Assembly: GCF_036924745.1 (NCBI RefSeq)
Contig: NZ_JAZHSD010000001.1
Span: forward strand, 6,199,001-6,263,000
Direction: 5' to 3'
DNA length: 64,000 bases
From: Bradyrhizobium sp. AZCC 1693
Lineage (GTDB): Bacteria; Pseudomonadota; Alphaproteobacteria; Rhizobiales; Xanthobacteraceae
The position numbers and the translations under genes were made by a program. The number at the start of each line of letters is the position of its first letter. Position 1 is the stretch's first letter. Positions 1-11,553 of the stretch are shown here, piece after piece. The notes under the pieces are model-generated. The model saw nothing but the letters and a program-made list of their open reading frames with translations, searched no databases and had not been told where the DNA came from.

Positions 1-68
1 CGCTCGGCGACCGGCGTGTACTTGCGTTCGTTCCGGTCGATCTCGAGAAAACCTGTGATCTTGCCCAT
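1..68 (-). CDS. gltD: Glutamate synthase small subunit, N-terminal fragment
   Basis: Only the first 22 codons are in the window; the rest lies beyond the left edge. The translation MGKITGFLEIDRNERKYTPV is the typical N-terminus of GltD, the FAD/NADPH-binding beta subunit that supplies electrons to GltB. It follows gltB on the same strand about 150 bases downstream, the usual gltBD order. A palindromic repeat lies in the gap between them. The identification rests on the short N-terminus and on the neighbour. Confidence 0.85.
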   Translation of the reverse strand, partial: MGKITGFLEIDRNERKYTPVAE

Positions 69-125
69 TAAACCTGATGCCCCTGCATCTCTTGTTCGCA
101 TCTATGTGTTTCCGTCACCCTCCGA

Positions 126-202
126 CATTGCGAGGAGCGTGAGCCGCGAAGCAATCCATGGTCGGCTTGTGGCGCTATGGATTGCTCGCGGCGCTCGCAA
201 TG
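126..202. repeat. Palindromic intergenic repeat, family A (CATTGCGAG...GAAGCAATCC)
   Basis: The left arm (126-159) begins CATTGCGAGGAGC and ends GCAATCCAT; the right arm (177-202) runs ATGGATTGC to CGCAATG, so the arms are near-perfect reverse complements around a short loop. This is the layout of REP-like elements that are scattered through Bradyrhizobium intergenic regions. It sits inside the gltB-gltD gap and would be transcribed with the operon as a long hairpin. Confidence 0.8.
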
Positions 203-216
203 ACGGGCTCGTGCAG

Positions 217-4950
<4,734 letters not shown>

Positions 4951-5434
4951 CTCATTCCTCTCAAAAAGGCTAAGGGCCTCACCGCATCGTCGGCGCACCT
5001 TGGACGCTTGCGGCACCCACCGGGCCACCGCTCGTCCTCCGCGAGCCGCAATTTCTTAAATTCAGGCCTGGGCGTTCAACGTCCCTGAGGAACGGCCTTG
5101 CCTGCACTGCCCTGGAGCTGGTAGCGCCACGGTTTCGTTGCAATCCCCGTGCCGGGACCGCTCCGCATTTGAGACAGTGATGCTGTCCTAACTTCGACCA
5201 TGCCAAATTTTTCTTTACCACACAAGCGCGTGAAAGTCCTCGCCCGCATGCGGATCGGCCGCCTGGCGACGGGGAAAAAAACCGCAAGCCGGGGTTTGCG
5301 GCAGCGGCGCCCCGATCCGGCCCAAGGACTGCCGGATTTCGCCATGAAATTCCAGTCCGGGCTAGCAGGCGAGAGCGCAAAAAAATGCTCCCGCTCAGGC
5401 CCGGTGGCTGCGGGGCTTACAGGAGCTTTCGGTG
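4951..5434. other. Divergent intergenic region gltB / secreted protein
   Basis: This gene-free stretch of 484 bases must hold the promoters of gltB (minus) and of the secreted-protein gene (plus). Besides the gltB ribosome binding site, the structure I can see is a minus-strand terminator-like hairpin at 5274-5301 and a second hairpin near 5370-5397 (GCGGGAGC pairing with GCTCTCGC on the minus strand). I found no convincing sigma-70 hexamers and no RNA family that I can name. Confidence 0.5.
5274..5301 (-). terminator. Intrinsic-terminator-like hairpin upstream of gltB
   Basis: Read on the minus strand, CCGCAA...TTGCGG form a stem around a GC-rich loop and are followed at once by seven T residues (5281-5275). 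It lies about 320 bases upstream of the gltB start in the same orientation. It does not follow any minus-strand gene, so it would either end a short leader or sRNA transcript or act as an attenuator for gltB. Confidence 0.55.
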
Positions 5435-6142
5435 ATGAAGTTGTTCACGGGATCTTTGGCGGCGGGACTGGTCCTTCTGGCGGGCAGCGCGCAGGCGCAG
5501 GTGCCCGGGCCTTACGAGAACGGACGCCCGCCATACACGGCAGCATCGGATTTCGATGCCCCCTACGCGGTGGCGCCGCACCCGGTTGCCCCGCCGCAGT
5601 ACGGATCCGGACCGCACTACGGATACAGCCCAGGCCTCTTGCCGTCGACGGAAGTCTACTCCGTGCTGCGCGACAACGGATTCTTGCCGCTCGGCATCCC
5701 CAGGCTCCGCGGCTTCGTCTACACGATCGCGGCGATCGACCGCGGCGGCGAGGACGGCCGGCTGATTATAGATGCGCGCAACGGCCGGATCATCCGCTTC
5801 GTGCCGGCCCACCGGATGGACGATAATTTCGACCAGGAGCAGAGCGCCCTCCGCGGGCCCTTCATGGCTCAACCGCCGCAGGCCCAAGCGCCGGATCAGG
5901 TCCCGGCCGCGCCGCGCCCGTCGCGGCCGGCCCATGTTGCGAGCCGCGCGGTGCCGATGCCGAAGGCCAGCCCGATCGCTGCCAAGCCTGCGCCGGTCCA
6001 GCAGATGGCTGCGCCTGCCCCGAAGTCGAAGTCGGCCGAGGTGCAGGCGGCCGCCCCGGTGACAACCGGTTCGGCTCCAGCCAAGCCGGTCCCGCAGATC
6101 GCACCGACCCAGGACATGCCCACGATGCAGGGGCTGGAATGA
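5435..6142 (+). CDS. Secreted proline/alanine-rich protein of unknown function
   Basis: This is a 235-aa protein with a clear Sec signal peptide (MKLFTGSLAAGLVLLAGSAQA, cleavage after AQA). A conserved-looking core at about residues 60-120 (STEVYSVLRDNGFLPLG, then a beta-rich segment ending IIRFVPAHRM) resembles small PepSY-like periplasmic modules. The C-terminal half is a low-complexity Pro/Ala/Lys linker. The start is ATG 5435 with AGGAG at 5421-5425; a GTG one codon upstream is also possible. It is monocistronic and divergent from gltB. I do not recognise a specific function; the core suggests a periplasmic or envelope role. Confidence 0.75.
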   Translation: MKLFTGSLAAGLVLLAGSAQAQVPGPYENGRPPYTAASDFDAPYAVAPHPVAPPQYGSGPHYGYSPGLLPSTEVYSVLRDNGFLPLGIPRLRGFVYTIAAIDRGGEDGRLIIDARNGRIIRFVPAHRMDDNFDQEQSALRGPFMAQPPQAQAPDQVPAAPRPSRPAHVASRAVPMPKASPIAAKPAPVQQMAAPAPKSKSAEVQAAAPVTTGSAPAKPVPQIAPTQDMPTMQGLE

Positions 6143-6150
6143 AGGACCCG

Positions 6151-6230
6151 TAGCCCGGATGGAGCGCAGCGAAATCCGGGGCCTTTGCGAGTGAGTTATC
6201 CCGGATTGCGCTGCGCTCCATCCGGGCTTG
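6151..6230. repeat. Palindromic intergenic repeat, family B (TAGCCCGGATGGAGCG)
   Basis: The arms 6151-6180 (TAGCCCGGATGGAGCGCAGC...) and 6200-6230 (...GCTGCGCTCCATCCGGGCT) are reverse complements. A second member of the same family lies at 47646-47716. It is placed directly after a stop codon and could fold in the mRNA 3' end. Confidence 0.8.
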
Positions 6231-6325
6231 TATGGGGTTGTAGTTGACAAGGGGAATGATTGATCAGGGCATGTGTTGCTCCTGGTCGTTGTCGTGGAGC
6301 GCGCTGCGCTCGCAGTGGCGGTTTC

Positions 6326-6449
6326 GTTCCGATGATTGATCGCTGCGCCAGGCGCGGCCGCGGTCAAGGTTGGCCACAGGCCACCGCCGGAGGCGGCGCG
6401 TAGCGACCTTGACGGCGGCACGGCTGGCGCGAGGCTTTCGGATCGGAAC
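6326..6449 (-). ncRNA. Candidate bridge RNA / structured end of the IS110-family element
   Basis: Nested inverted repeats are visible: GTTCCGAT (6326-6333) with ATCGGAAC (6442-6449), GCGCCAG (6345-6351) with CTGGCGC (6424-6430), GTCAAGGT (6363-6370) with ACCTTGAC (6406-6413), and an inner CCGCC-GGA-GGCGG hairpin. The block lies 3' of the transposase, in about 440 bases of non-coding DNA, while the 5' flank is only about 80 bases. IS110-family elements are known to encode a structured bridge RNA in a non-coding end, downstream of the gene in the IS1111 group. The RNA assignment is inference from position and folding. Confidence 0.45.
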
Positions 6450-6703
6450 GTTTTGGTGCGCGTCGTGAGCGGGGCGACGCGATATCCTGGACTGGGCCGT
6501 GTCGTTGTTATGCGGCAGACACCGCATCAACTTGTATCCGGTCGGGTGTGGTGACCCGGACCCCAATCTTTCATGCACGGGTGAAGGTAAGGCCCAGAAG
6601 AGACGGGACCCATCTACGAAAGCGGAATCCGAAGACCCAAGCCCGGGTTCGGTCACGCGTCTGTCCTGGGTCACGTCGGCCGTCATTGGCGCACCGGCGT
6701 CCG

Positions 6704-7858
6704 TTAAAGGCTTGGGCGCATCACCGCGCCGGTCGGCACGAGGCCGGTTTCCAGATAGCGCCACAGCGCCACCATCAGCTTGCGCGCCAGCGCCACGATG
6801 GCGATCTTGCGGATGCGGCCCTTGAGGTTGCCAACCCGCTCGCGGAACCAGCGGCTCAGCTCGCTATCGGGCTGATGCGTCAGCCACAGCCAGGCGAGCT
6901 CGATGGCGGTCGTTCGCGCGCGATGGTTGCCGGCCTTGCTGATGCCCTGTTGTCGCCGGCGGGCGCCGCTGTCGTAGGGTGTGTCGGTCAGTCCGACGCA
7001 ACTGCCGACCTGACGCCGGTTCTTGAAGTCACGGTAGAAGACCTCGTTGGCCAGAAGCTGGGCGATGTGCGGGCCAATCGCCTTGAGTTGGGCAAGCTGA
7101 ACCGCCTTTGCCTCGACCGAGTCCTTGGCCGGTGCCCGATGCGCGGCTGCATTCGCTGCCTCGAGCGCCTTGATCTGCTTGTGCACCAAGACCAGCCGCT
7201 CATGCTCGCGATGGATCTCGTCCTTCAGCCGGGGCGGCAGAACGCGCCCATCGCCGGTACGCATCGCATCCAGACCCGACAAAAAACCCGGCTTCAAGGG
7301 CATGGCATCGCGGATGCCCTGGCCATGCAGCAGCCCCTTGATCCGGTTGCTGTGCCCGGTGCGCTCCTTCAGCAGCCGCTCGCGCTCGCGCGTGCGCCGT
7401 TTGCGATCCTCGTCCTCAGGCGTGGGAACCCGAACCATGCTGCAAACCCGCGGTTCGCCGCGCTGGTGAGCCAGAAACGAGCGCATCAACTGCGCCAGGT
7501 CGATCCGATCGGTCTTGGCACGCCGTGCCCGCCGGTTCACCTCGATGCTCGACGCATCGATCTCGTAATTGAGGACCCCGTTGTCGGCCAGCCAGCGGTG
7601 CAGCCAATGACCGTCGAGACCCGCTTCATAGCAGGACAGAATACGAACCGGCTTCCCCGCCTGCTCCGCCTTCGCCCGAGCCTTGACCAGCAAACCCGAC
7701 AGCGCCGCCAGGTCGCCTCCATCAATCCGGTAACGGCTCATCTTCTCGCCGCCAGGCATCATGATGCCTAGCTGCCATTTCGCCTTGCTCAGTTCGAAAG
7801 CAATGTAAACCGTGCCATACTCGCAGCCGGCGGGTGTGTCAGTGTGATCTGTGCGCAT
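6704..7858 (-). mobile_element. IS110-family transposase (DEDD recombinase) of an insertion sequence
   Basis: This is a 384-aa protein with the two IS110 domains. The N-terminal RuvC-like DEDD part has FELSKAKW, CYEAGLDGHWLHRWL and KTDRIDLAQL; the first acidic position is Glu rather than the common Asp. The C-terminal Transposase_20 region has LKAIGPHIAQLL, then VGLTDTPYDSG and GISKAGNHRAR. The start at 7858 has AGAGGA seven bases upstream. The frame is uninterrupted, so the enzyme may be active. The element ends are not resolved: IS110 elements lack clear terminal inverted repeats. The short 5' and long structured 3' flank fit the IS1111 arrangement. Confidence 0.9.
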
Positions 7859-7936
7859 CGTGGATCCTCTGGGTGAGTGGGTGGTTGCAAACTCAGCTTA
7901 CCCCTGACCACCTGCCACCCCATAGGATCTACGAAC

Positions 7937-7968
7937 CGAAAAACGCCCCGGTTTTCCGGGGCGTTTTC
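7937..7968 (-). terminator. Intrinsic terminator of the alpha/beta hydrolase gene
   Basis: AACGCCCCGG-TTTT-CCGGGGCGTT forms a perfect 10-bp stem (7942-7965) with an A run at 7938-7943, which is a T run on the minus strand, just beyond the hydrolase stop codon at 7980. T residues on the other side make it potentially bidirectional. A near copy follows the hsp20 gene at 8892-8921. Confidence 0.85.
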
Positions 7969-7979
7969 ATTGTGCCGAG

Positions 7980-8753
7980 CTATTCGGGCTGGCCTGCGGC
8001 GGCCAGGATCAGGTCGGCGACCTTGTCCGGCTGCGACACCAGCGACAGGTGACCGGCCTCCAGTTCGACCGTCGTCGCGTTCATGCGCTTGGCGAGAAAC
8101 CGCTCGAGGTCGGGATTGATGGTGTAGTCCTGCTTCGACACCGCGTACCAGCTTGGCTTGCTGCGCCAGGCGGCAGCGGTGGTGCGGCCGGCGAAGATCG
8201 AAGCCGGCGTCGGCCACTGCACGGCGTAGAGGACTTTCGCGGTCGTCGGATCGACCCCGTTGGCGAAATATTTCAGGAAGGCGTCCTCGGATAATTTGGT
8301 GAAGCCGTCATGCTCCTGCACGCCGGCTCGCACGGGGCCTGCCGGAAACTTCTGCGAAAGCGCGACGAAATCCTCGTCCGCATCGGGCGCGCGCGCCGCG
8401 ACGTAGACCAGCCCGGTGACCTTCGGGTCGGTGCCTACTTCACTGATCACGGTGCCACCCCAGGAATGCGCCACCAACACTGTCGGGCCGTCCTGCTGCG
8501 CCAAAACGCGGCGTGTCTCGGCAACCGAATCTGCCAGCGAAGTCAGTGGATTCTGTACGGCAGTGACGTGAAGACCCGCCGCCTGAAGCTTTGGAATGAC
8601 CTGCGCCCAGCTTGATCCGTCGGCCCACGCGCCGTGCACCAGCACGACATTCTTCGCCTTGAGCGGGCCTGCGGCCAGCGCCGGCGCGGTTTGCACACCG
8701 AGCGATCCCGCAAGGACGCCGGCAACGATTGTCAGTGTTCGTAAGATGCTCAT
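7980..8753 (-). CDS. Exported alpha/beta hydrolase
   Basis: The protein has 257 aa. The start at 8753 (MSILRTLTIVAGVLAGSLG) gives a normal Sec signal peptide ending APALA; the longer frame to 8825 would bury it. The fold signature is complete: oxyanion strand VVLVHGAWADGSSW, nucleophile elbow VAHSWGGT (Ser of SxGG), and a C-terminal catalytic His in EAGHLSLVSQPDKVADLI. The HGAWADGSSW and HLSLVSQP motifs match the salicylate esterase/EstC-like subgroup of periplasmic hydrolases; the substrate cannot be read from the sequence. The gene is flanked by terminators on both sides and so is monocistronic. Confidence 0.85.
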   Translation of the reverse strand: MSILRTLTIVAGVLAGSLGVQTAPALAAGPLKAKNVVLVHGAWADGSSWAQVIPKLQAAGLHVTAVQNPLTSLADSVAETRRVLAQQDGPTVLVAHSWGGTVISEVGTDPKVTGLVYVAARAPDADEDFVALSQKFPAGPVRAGVQEHDGFTKLSEDAFLKYFANGVDPTTAKVLYAVQWPTPASIFAGRTTAAAWRSKPSWYAVSKQDYTINPDLERFLAKRMNATTVELEAGHLSLVSQPDKVADLILAAAGQPE

Positions 8754-8891
8754 CGGTCTGCTCCATGATCGGCTTGATAAGCGGCTCGCCCGCTCCAGTC
8801 CGAAATTCGAGGAGAGCGGCGGCATCGTTACACAACCTCACGGTGACGTGAGCCGCCGAGACCTTGCAAAATTGCGGATCAGGAATGCGCA

Positions 8892-8921
8892 CAAAAAACG
8901 CCCCGGTTCCCGGGGCGTTTT
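8892..8921 (-). terminator. Intrinsic terminator of hsp20
   Basis: ACGCCCCGG-TTC-CCGGGGCGT forms the stem, with an A6 run at 8893-8898 that reads as T6 on the minus strand, about 35 bases after the hsp20 stop codon. It is almost identical in sequence to the terminator at 7937-7968. Confidence 0.85.
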
Positions 8922-8956
8922 CGCGTTCAGCCAATACCGGCCGAAAACCTGGTTGC

Positions 8957-9424
8957 TTACGCAGCGACCGAAGCGTCGACCACCTGCGGGGCGTTGGCGC
9001 CGGAGTTGATCGGAATGCTGCGGGGCTTCTTGGCCTCGGGGATCTCGCGGACGAGATCGACGTGGAGCAGGCCGTTCTCGAGCGAGGCGTTCTTCACCTG
9101 CACGAAATCGGCAAGCTGGAAGATGCGCTCGAAGGCGCGCGCCGCGATGCCGCGGTAGAGCACTTCGGAATTGTCCTTGCCGTTCTCGTTGGCGGTTTTC
9201 TCGCCCTTGATCGTCAGCGTGTTTTCCTTCGCGACGATCGAAAGCTCGCCTTGCGAGAAACCGGAGACCGCAACGCTGATGCGGTAGGCGTTCTCGCCGG
9301 TGCGCTCGATATTGTAGGGGGGATAACCGGGGCTGCCGTCTGAGGTCACCTGATCGAGCAGGTTGAAGAAGCGGTCGAAGCCGACGGTGGAACGATAGAA
9401 CGGAGTGAGATCGTAGGTACGCAT
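8957..9424 (-). CDS. Small heat shock protein, Hsp20/alpha-crystallin family
   Basis: This 155-aa cytoplasmic ATP-independent chaperone holds unfolding proteins during heat stress. It starts MRTYDLTPFYRSTVGFDR, typical of rhizobial class A sHsps (HspA group). The alpha-crystallin domain spans about residues 35-135, with YNIERTGENAYRISVAVSGF, the L-x-I-x-G strand (LTIKGEK), the RGIAARAFERIFQLAD loop and ENGLLHVDL. The start at 9424 has GGAGGA seven bases upstream, which is itself sequestered in an RNA thermometer (separate entry). An RpoH-like promoter lies further upstream, and a strong terminator follows. It is a single-gene unit. Confidence 0.95.
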   Translation of the reverse strand: MRTYDLTPFYRSTVGFDRFFNLLDQVTSDGSPGYPPYNIERTGENAYRISVAVSGFSQGELSIVAKENTLTIKGEKTANENGKDNSEVLYRGIAARAFERIFQLADFVQVKNASLENGLLHVDLVREIPEAKKPRSIPINSGANAPQVVDASVAA

Positions 9425-9553
9425 AGGGTAGTCCTCCATTGAGCGACTGTTTCAGGTAACCCGCCCGCCATCGGGCCGGGCCGTAGTCTTCGTGCAGCCT
9501 TGAGTTTCAGAGCCTTGGGTTTCAGTTCCGAAACACTGGTAGCGGCCTGCACA
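9425..9553 (-). promoter_or_regulatory. ROSE-type RNA thermometer in the hsp20 5' leader
   Basis: On the minus strand the last hairpin before the start is AGUCGCUC-loop-GGAGGACU. The motif UCGCU (9446-9442) pairs with AGGA of the Shine-Dalgarno (9435-9432), leaving the characteristic bulged G. This is the conserved U(U/C)GCU anti-SD motif of ROSE elements, which were described for Bradyrhizobium small heat shock genes. Further hairpins (for example GCCCG...CGGGC near 9460-9482) precede it. At low temperature the SD would be masked. The 5' limit is set from the promoter and is approximate. Confidence 0.85.
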
Positions 9554-9560
9554 GGAATGA

Positions 9561-9587
9561 TATGGGAGGGGTGAAACGGCGTTCAAG
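9561..9587 (-). promoter_or_regulatory. RpoH (sigma-32)-type promoter of hsp20
   Basis: On the minus strand CTTGAA (9587-9582) is followed after about 15 bases by CCCATA (9566-9561), matching the heat-shock consensus CTTGAAA-N11-15-CCCCAT. Initiation about 7 bases downstream gives a leader of roughly 130 bases that contains the ROSE element. Confidence 0.7.
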
Positions 9588-9660
9588 AGGGGCGAAACCA
9601 GCCCCTTTTTTGCGCCTCCGCCTTGTTTTCAAGCCCTTTTCACCTAGCCGGCTCCTCCTC

Positions 9661-10608
9661 ATGACGCTTGTCTCTATCCCCGCCAACCCGGTTCCGGAGG
9701 ATGTCGTTAGCGGCACGATCAAGACGCCCGACGGCGCGGAATTGCGGTTCGCGCGCTGGGCGCCGCCGGCGGGACGCAAGGGCACGGTCTGTGTCTTCAC
9801 CGGGCGGACCGAACCGATCGAGAAATATTTCGAGACGGTGCGTGACTTGCGCGATCGCGGTTTTGCGGTGGCGATGATCGACTGGCGCGGCCAGGGGCAT
9901 TCCTCGCGCCGCCTGCGCGATCCGCGCAAGGGTTATGTCCGCGACTTCTCCGATTACGAGGTCGACGTCGAAACCTTCGTGCAGCAGGTGGTGCTGCCAG
10001 ATTGCCCGCCGCCCTTCTTCGCGCTGGCGCATTCGATGGGCGGGGCGGTCATGCTGCGGGTCGCGCATGCGGGAAAGCGCTGGTTCGACCGCATGGTGCT
10101 GTCGGCGCCGATGATCGACCTGCCGGGGCGCAGCACCTCGTTCCCGGCGCGGGCGCTGCTTCGGGCCATGCGGCTGATGGGGCAGGGCGGCCGCTACGTG
10201 CCCGGCGGCAGCGACGCGCTGACCGGGACGGAATCCTTCATCAACAACCCCTTCACCAGCGATCCCGTGCGCTACGCCCGCAATGCCGCGATCCTGGAAG
10301 AAGACCCGACGCTGGGGATCGGCTCGCCGACGGTGGCCTGGGCCGATACCGCCCTCCGGGCGATGAATACCTTTCGTGGCATGAATTACCCGTCCGAAAT
10401 CCGCCAGCCGATCCTGATGCTGGCCGCCAGCAACGACAGCATTGTTTCCACCGCCGCGATCGAGGAATTCGCCTATCACTTACGCGCCGGTTCGCATCTG
10501 GTGATCGCGGGCTCCAGGCACGAGATCCTGCAGGAGCAGGACCGCTACCGCTCGCAATTCTGGGCGGCGTTCGACGCCTTCGTGCCGGGCACGCCGCTGT
10601 TCAAGTGA
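9661..10608 (+). CDS. Alpha/beta hydrolase, lysophospholipase (PldB)-like
   Basis: The protein has 315 aa. Serine hydrolase landmarks are in order: CVFTGRTEPIEKYFETVRDL, DWRGQGHSSR, the nucleophile elbow ALAHSMGGAV, the acid loop AASNDSIVS, and the catalytic His in AGSRHEILQEQDRYR. This order fits Hydrolase_4 (monoglyceride lipase/lysophospholipase) enzymes. The start at 9661 is chosen because the longer frame to 9562 runs across the hsp20 promoter; no clear Shine-Dalgarno precedes it. The gene is divergent from hsp20 and monocistronic, with a palindromic repeat after its stop. Confidence 0.85.
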   Translation: MTLVSIPANPVPEDVVSGTIKTPDGAELRFARWAPPAGRKGTVCVFTGRTEPIEKYFETVRDLRDRGFAVAMIDWRGQGHSSRRLRDPRKGYVRDFSDYEVDVETFVQQVVLPDCPPPFFALAHSMGGAVMLRVAHAGKRWFDRMVLSAPMIDLPGRSTSFPARALLRAMRLMGQGGRYVPGGSDALTGTESFINNPFTSDPVRYARNAAILEEDPTLGIGSPTVAWADTALRAMNTFRGMNYPSEIRQPILMLAASNDSIVSTAAIEEFAYHLRAGSHLVIAGSRHEILQEQDRYRSQFWAAFDAFVPGTPLFK

Positions 10609-10620
10609 TGCTCACGTACT

Positions 10621-10723
10621 GTCATTGCCGGGCTTGACCCGGCAATCCATCTTGCTTCGAAGTAATCATATCTGTCCGCAGGCGCGAACGATGGATGCCC
10701 GGATCAAGTCCGGGCATGACGAC
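10621..10723. repeat. Palindromic intergenic repeat, family C (GTCATTGCCGGGCTTGACCCGG)
   Basis: The left arm carries CCGGGCTTGACCCGG, itself a hairpin, and the right arm ends ATGCCCGG-atcaagt-CCGGGCATGACG, so the element is two hairpins whose ends also pair (GTCAT...ATGAC). It lies between convergent genes. Confidence 0.75.
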
Positions 10724-10729
10724 CGTGGA

Positions 10730-11395
10730 CTAGGCCCCTGGCTTCGGCAGCCGCGCCGTGATCCGCTCGGGCAGCCGCCGCTCGACGAACAGTGTGCGGA
10801 CTTCGGCGACGCTGAGGTAACGCTCCTCGCCTTCGCCCTTGCCGAGGATCTTCAGCAGCACAGGCCATTCGCCCTTCATGAGCATCGGGTAGTACCAGTG
10901 CGCCGCATCGCCGTCGCGCTTGATATTGGCCTTCATGAAGGTGTCGATCTCTTTCGCCGTCAGGCCGCGCTCGATGCCGCCGGCGGGATCCTTGCGGTCC
11001 TTGCCGAAGCCTGCCAGCCGGGCGATTTCGTCTTCATGGACTTTCGCATCGACGTCGAGAATGCGCGAGCCGCCGCCATGCTTGTCGAGCGGGCCATCGC
11101 GCAGTTCGTCGAGAACCGCGCCGGAGGTTGCGCTCTTCAACACGCGCAGTGGCCCGAGACCGTTCGCAATGACGGCGACCAGCCAGGTTTCCAGCCCCAC
11201 CTTCTTTTTGGCAAAGCCGGTTTCGCCGCTCGCGGCCCCGATCATTTCGGAGAGCTTTGAAAGCGGCACGACGTCGCCGCCGACGTAGCCATTGGCGACC
11301 AGCGCGCGCAAGAACGGGCAGGGATTGTTGGGTGAAACGGGGATCTGCCCGGCCGGCGTGGTGCCCGGAGCAGTACCGATGGGGGTGTCCGACAT
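10730..11395 (-). CDS. Conserved-looking hypothetical protein, cytoplasmic
   Basis: This 221-aa protein has no signal peptide or membrane segment. The N-terminus is a Pro/Thr-rich tail (residues 1-25) followed by NNPCPFLRALVANGYVGGDVV and a Lys/Asp-rich body with a candidate acidic loop (DVDAKVHEDEIARL). The C-terminus has FMKANIKRDGDAAHWYYPMLMKGEWPVLLKILGKGEG. The NNPCPF...GYV element resembles the N-terminus of some heme-peroxidase or EF-hand-type proteins, but I cannot assign a family. The start at 11395 has GAGGA upstream. The coding pattern is that of a real gene. Confidence 0.6.
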   Translation of the reverse strand: MSDTPIGTAPGTTPAGQIPVSPNNPCPFLRALVANGYVGGDVVPLSKLSEMIGAASGETGFAKKKVGLETWLVAVIANGLGPLRVLKSATSGAVLDELRDGPLDKHGGGSRILDVDAKVHEDEIARLAGFGKDRKDPAGGIERGLTAKEIDTFMKANIKRDGDAAHWYYPMLMKGEWPVLLKILGKGEGEERYLSVAEVRTLFVERRLPERITARLPKPGA

Positions 11396-11553
11396 GGCTT
11401 CAAGTCCTCAAAGCGCCAAGTATGAAAATCGGTCCGCTGCCAAGGCGAAGCGGATGACGGTTCTGAAAAAGGGAATTCGGTGGTGCGCTACTTCAGCGTG
11501 TAGGCAAGTTTGGCGGAATTCCACGCCATGTCAACCGACCGGCTTACACACGC

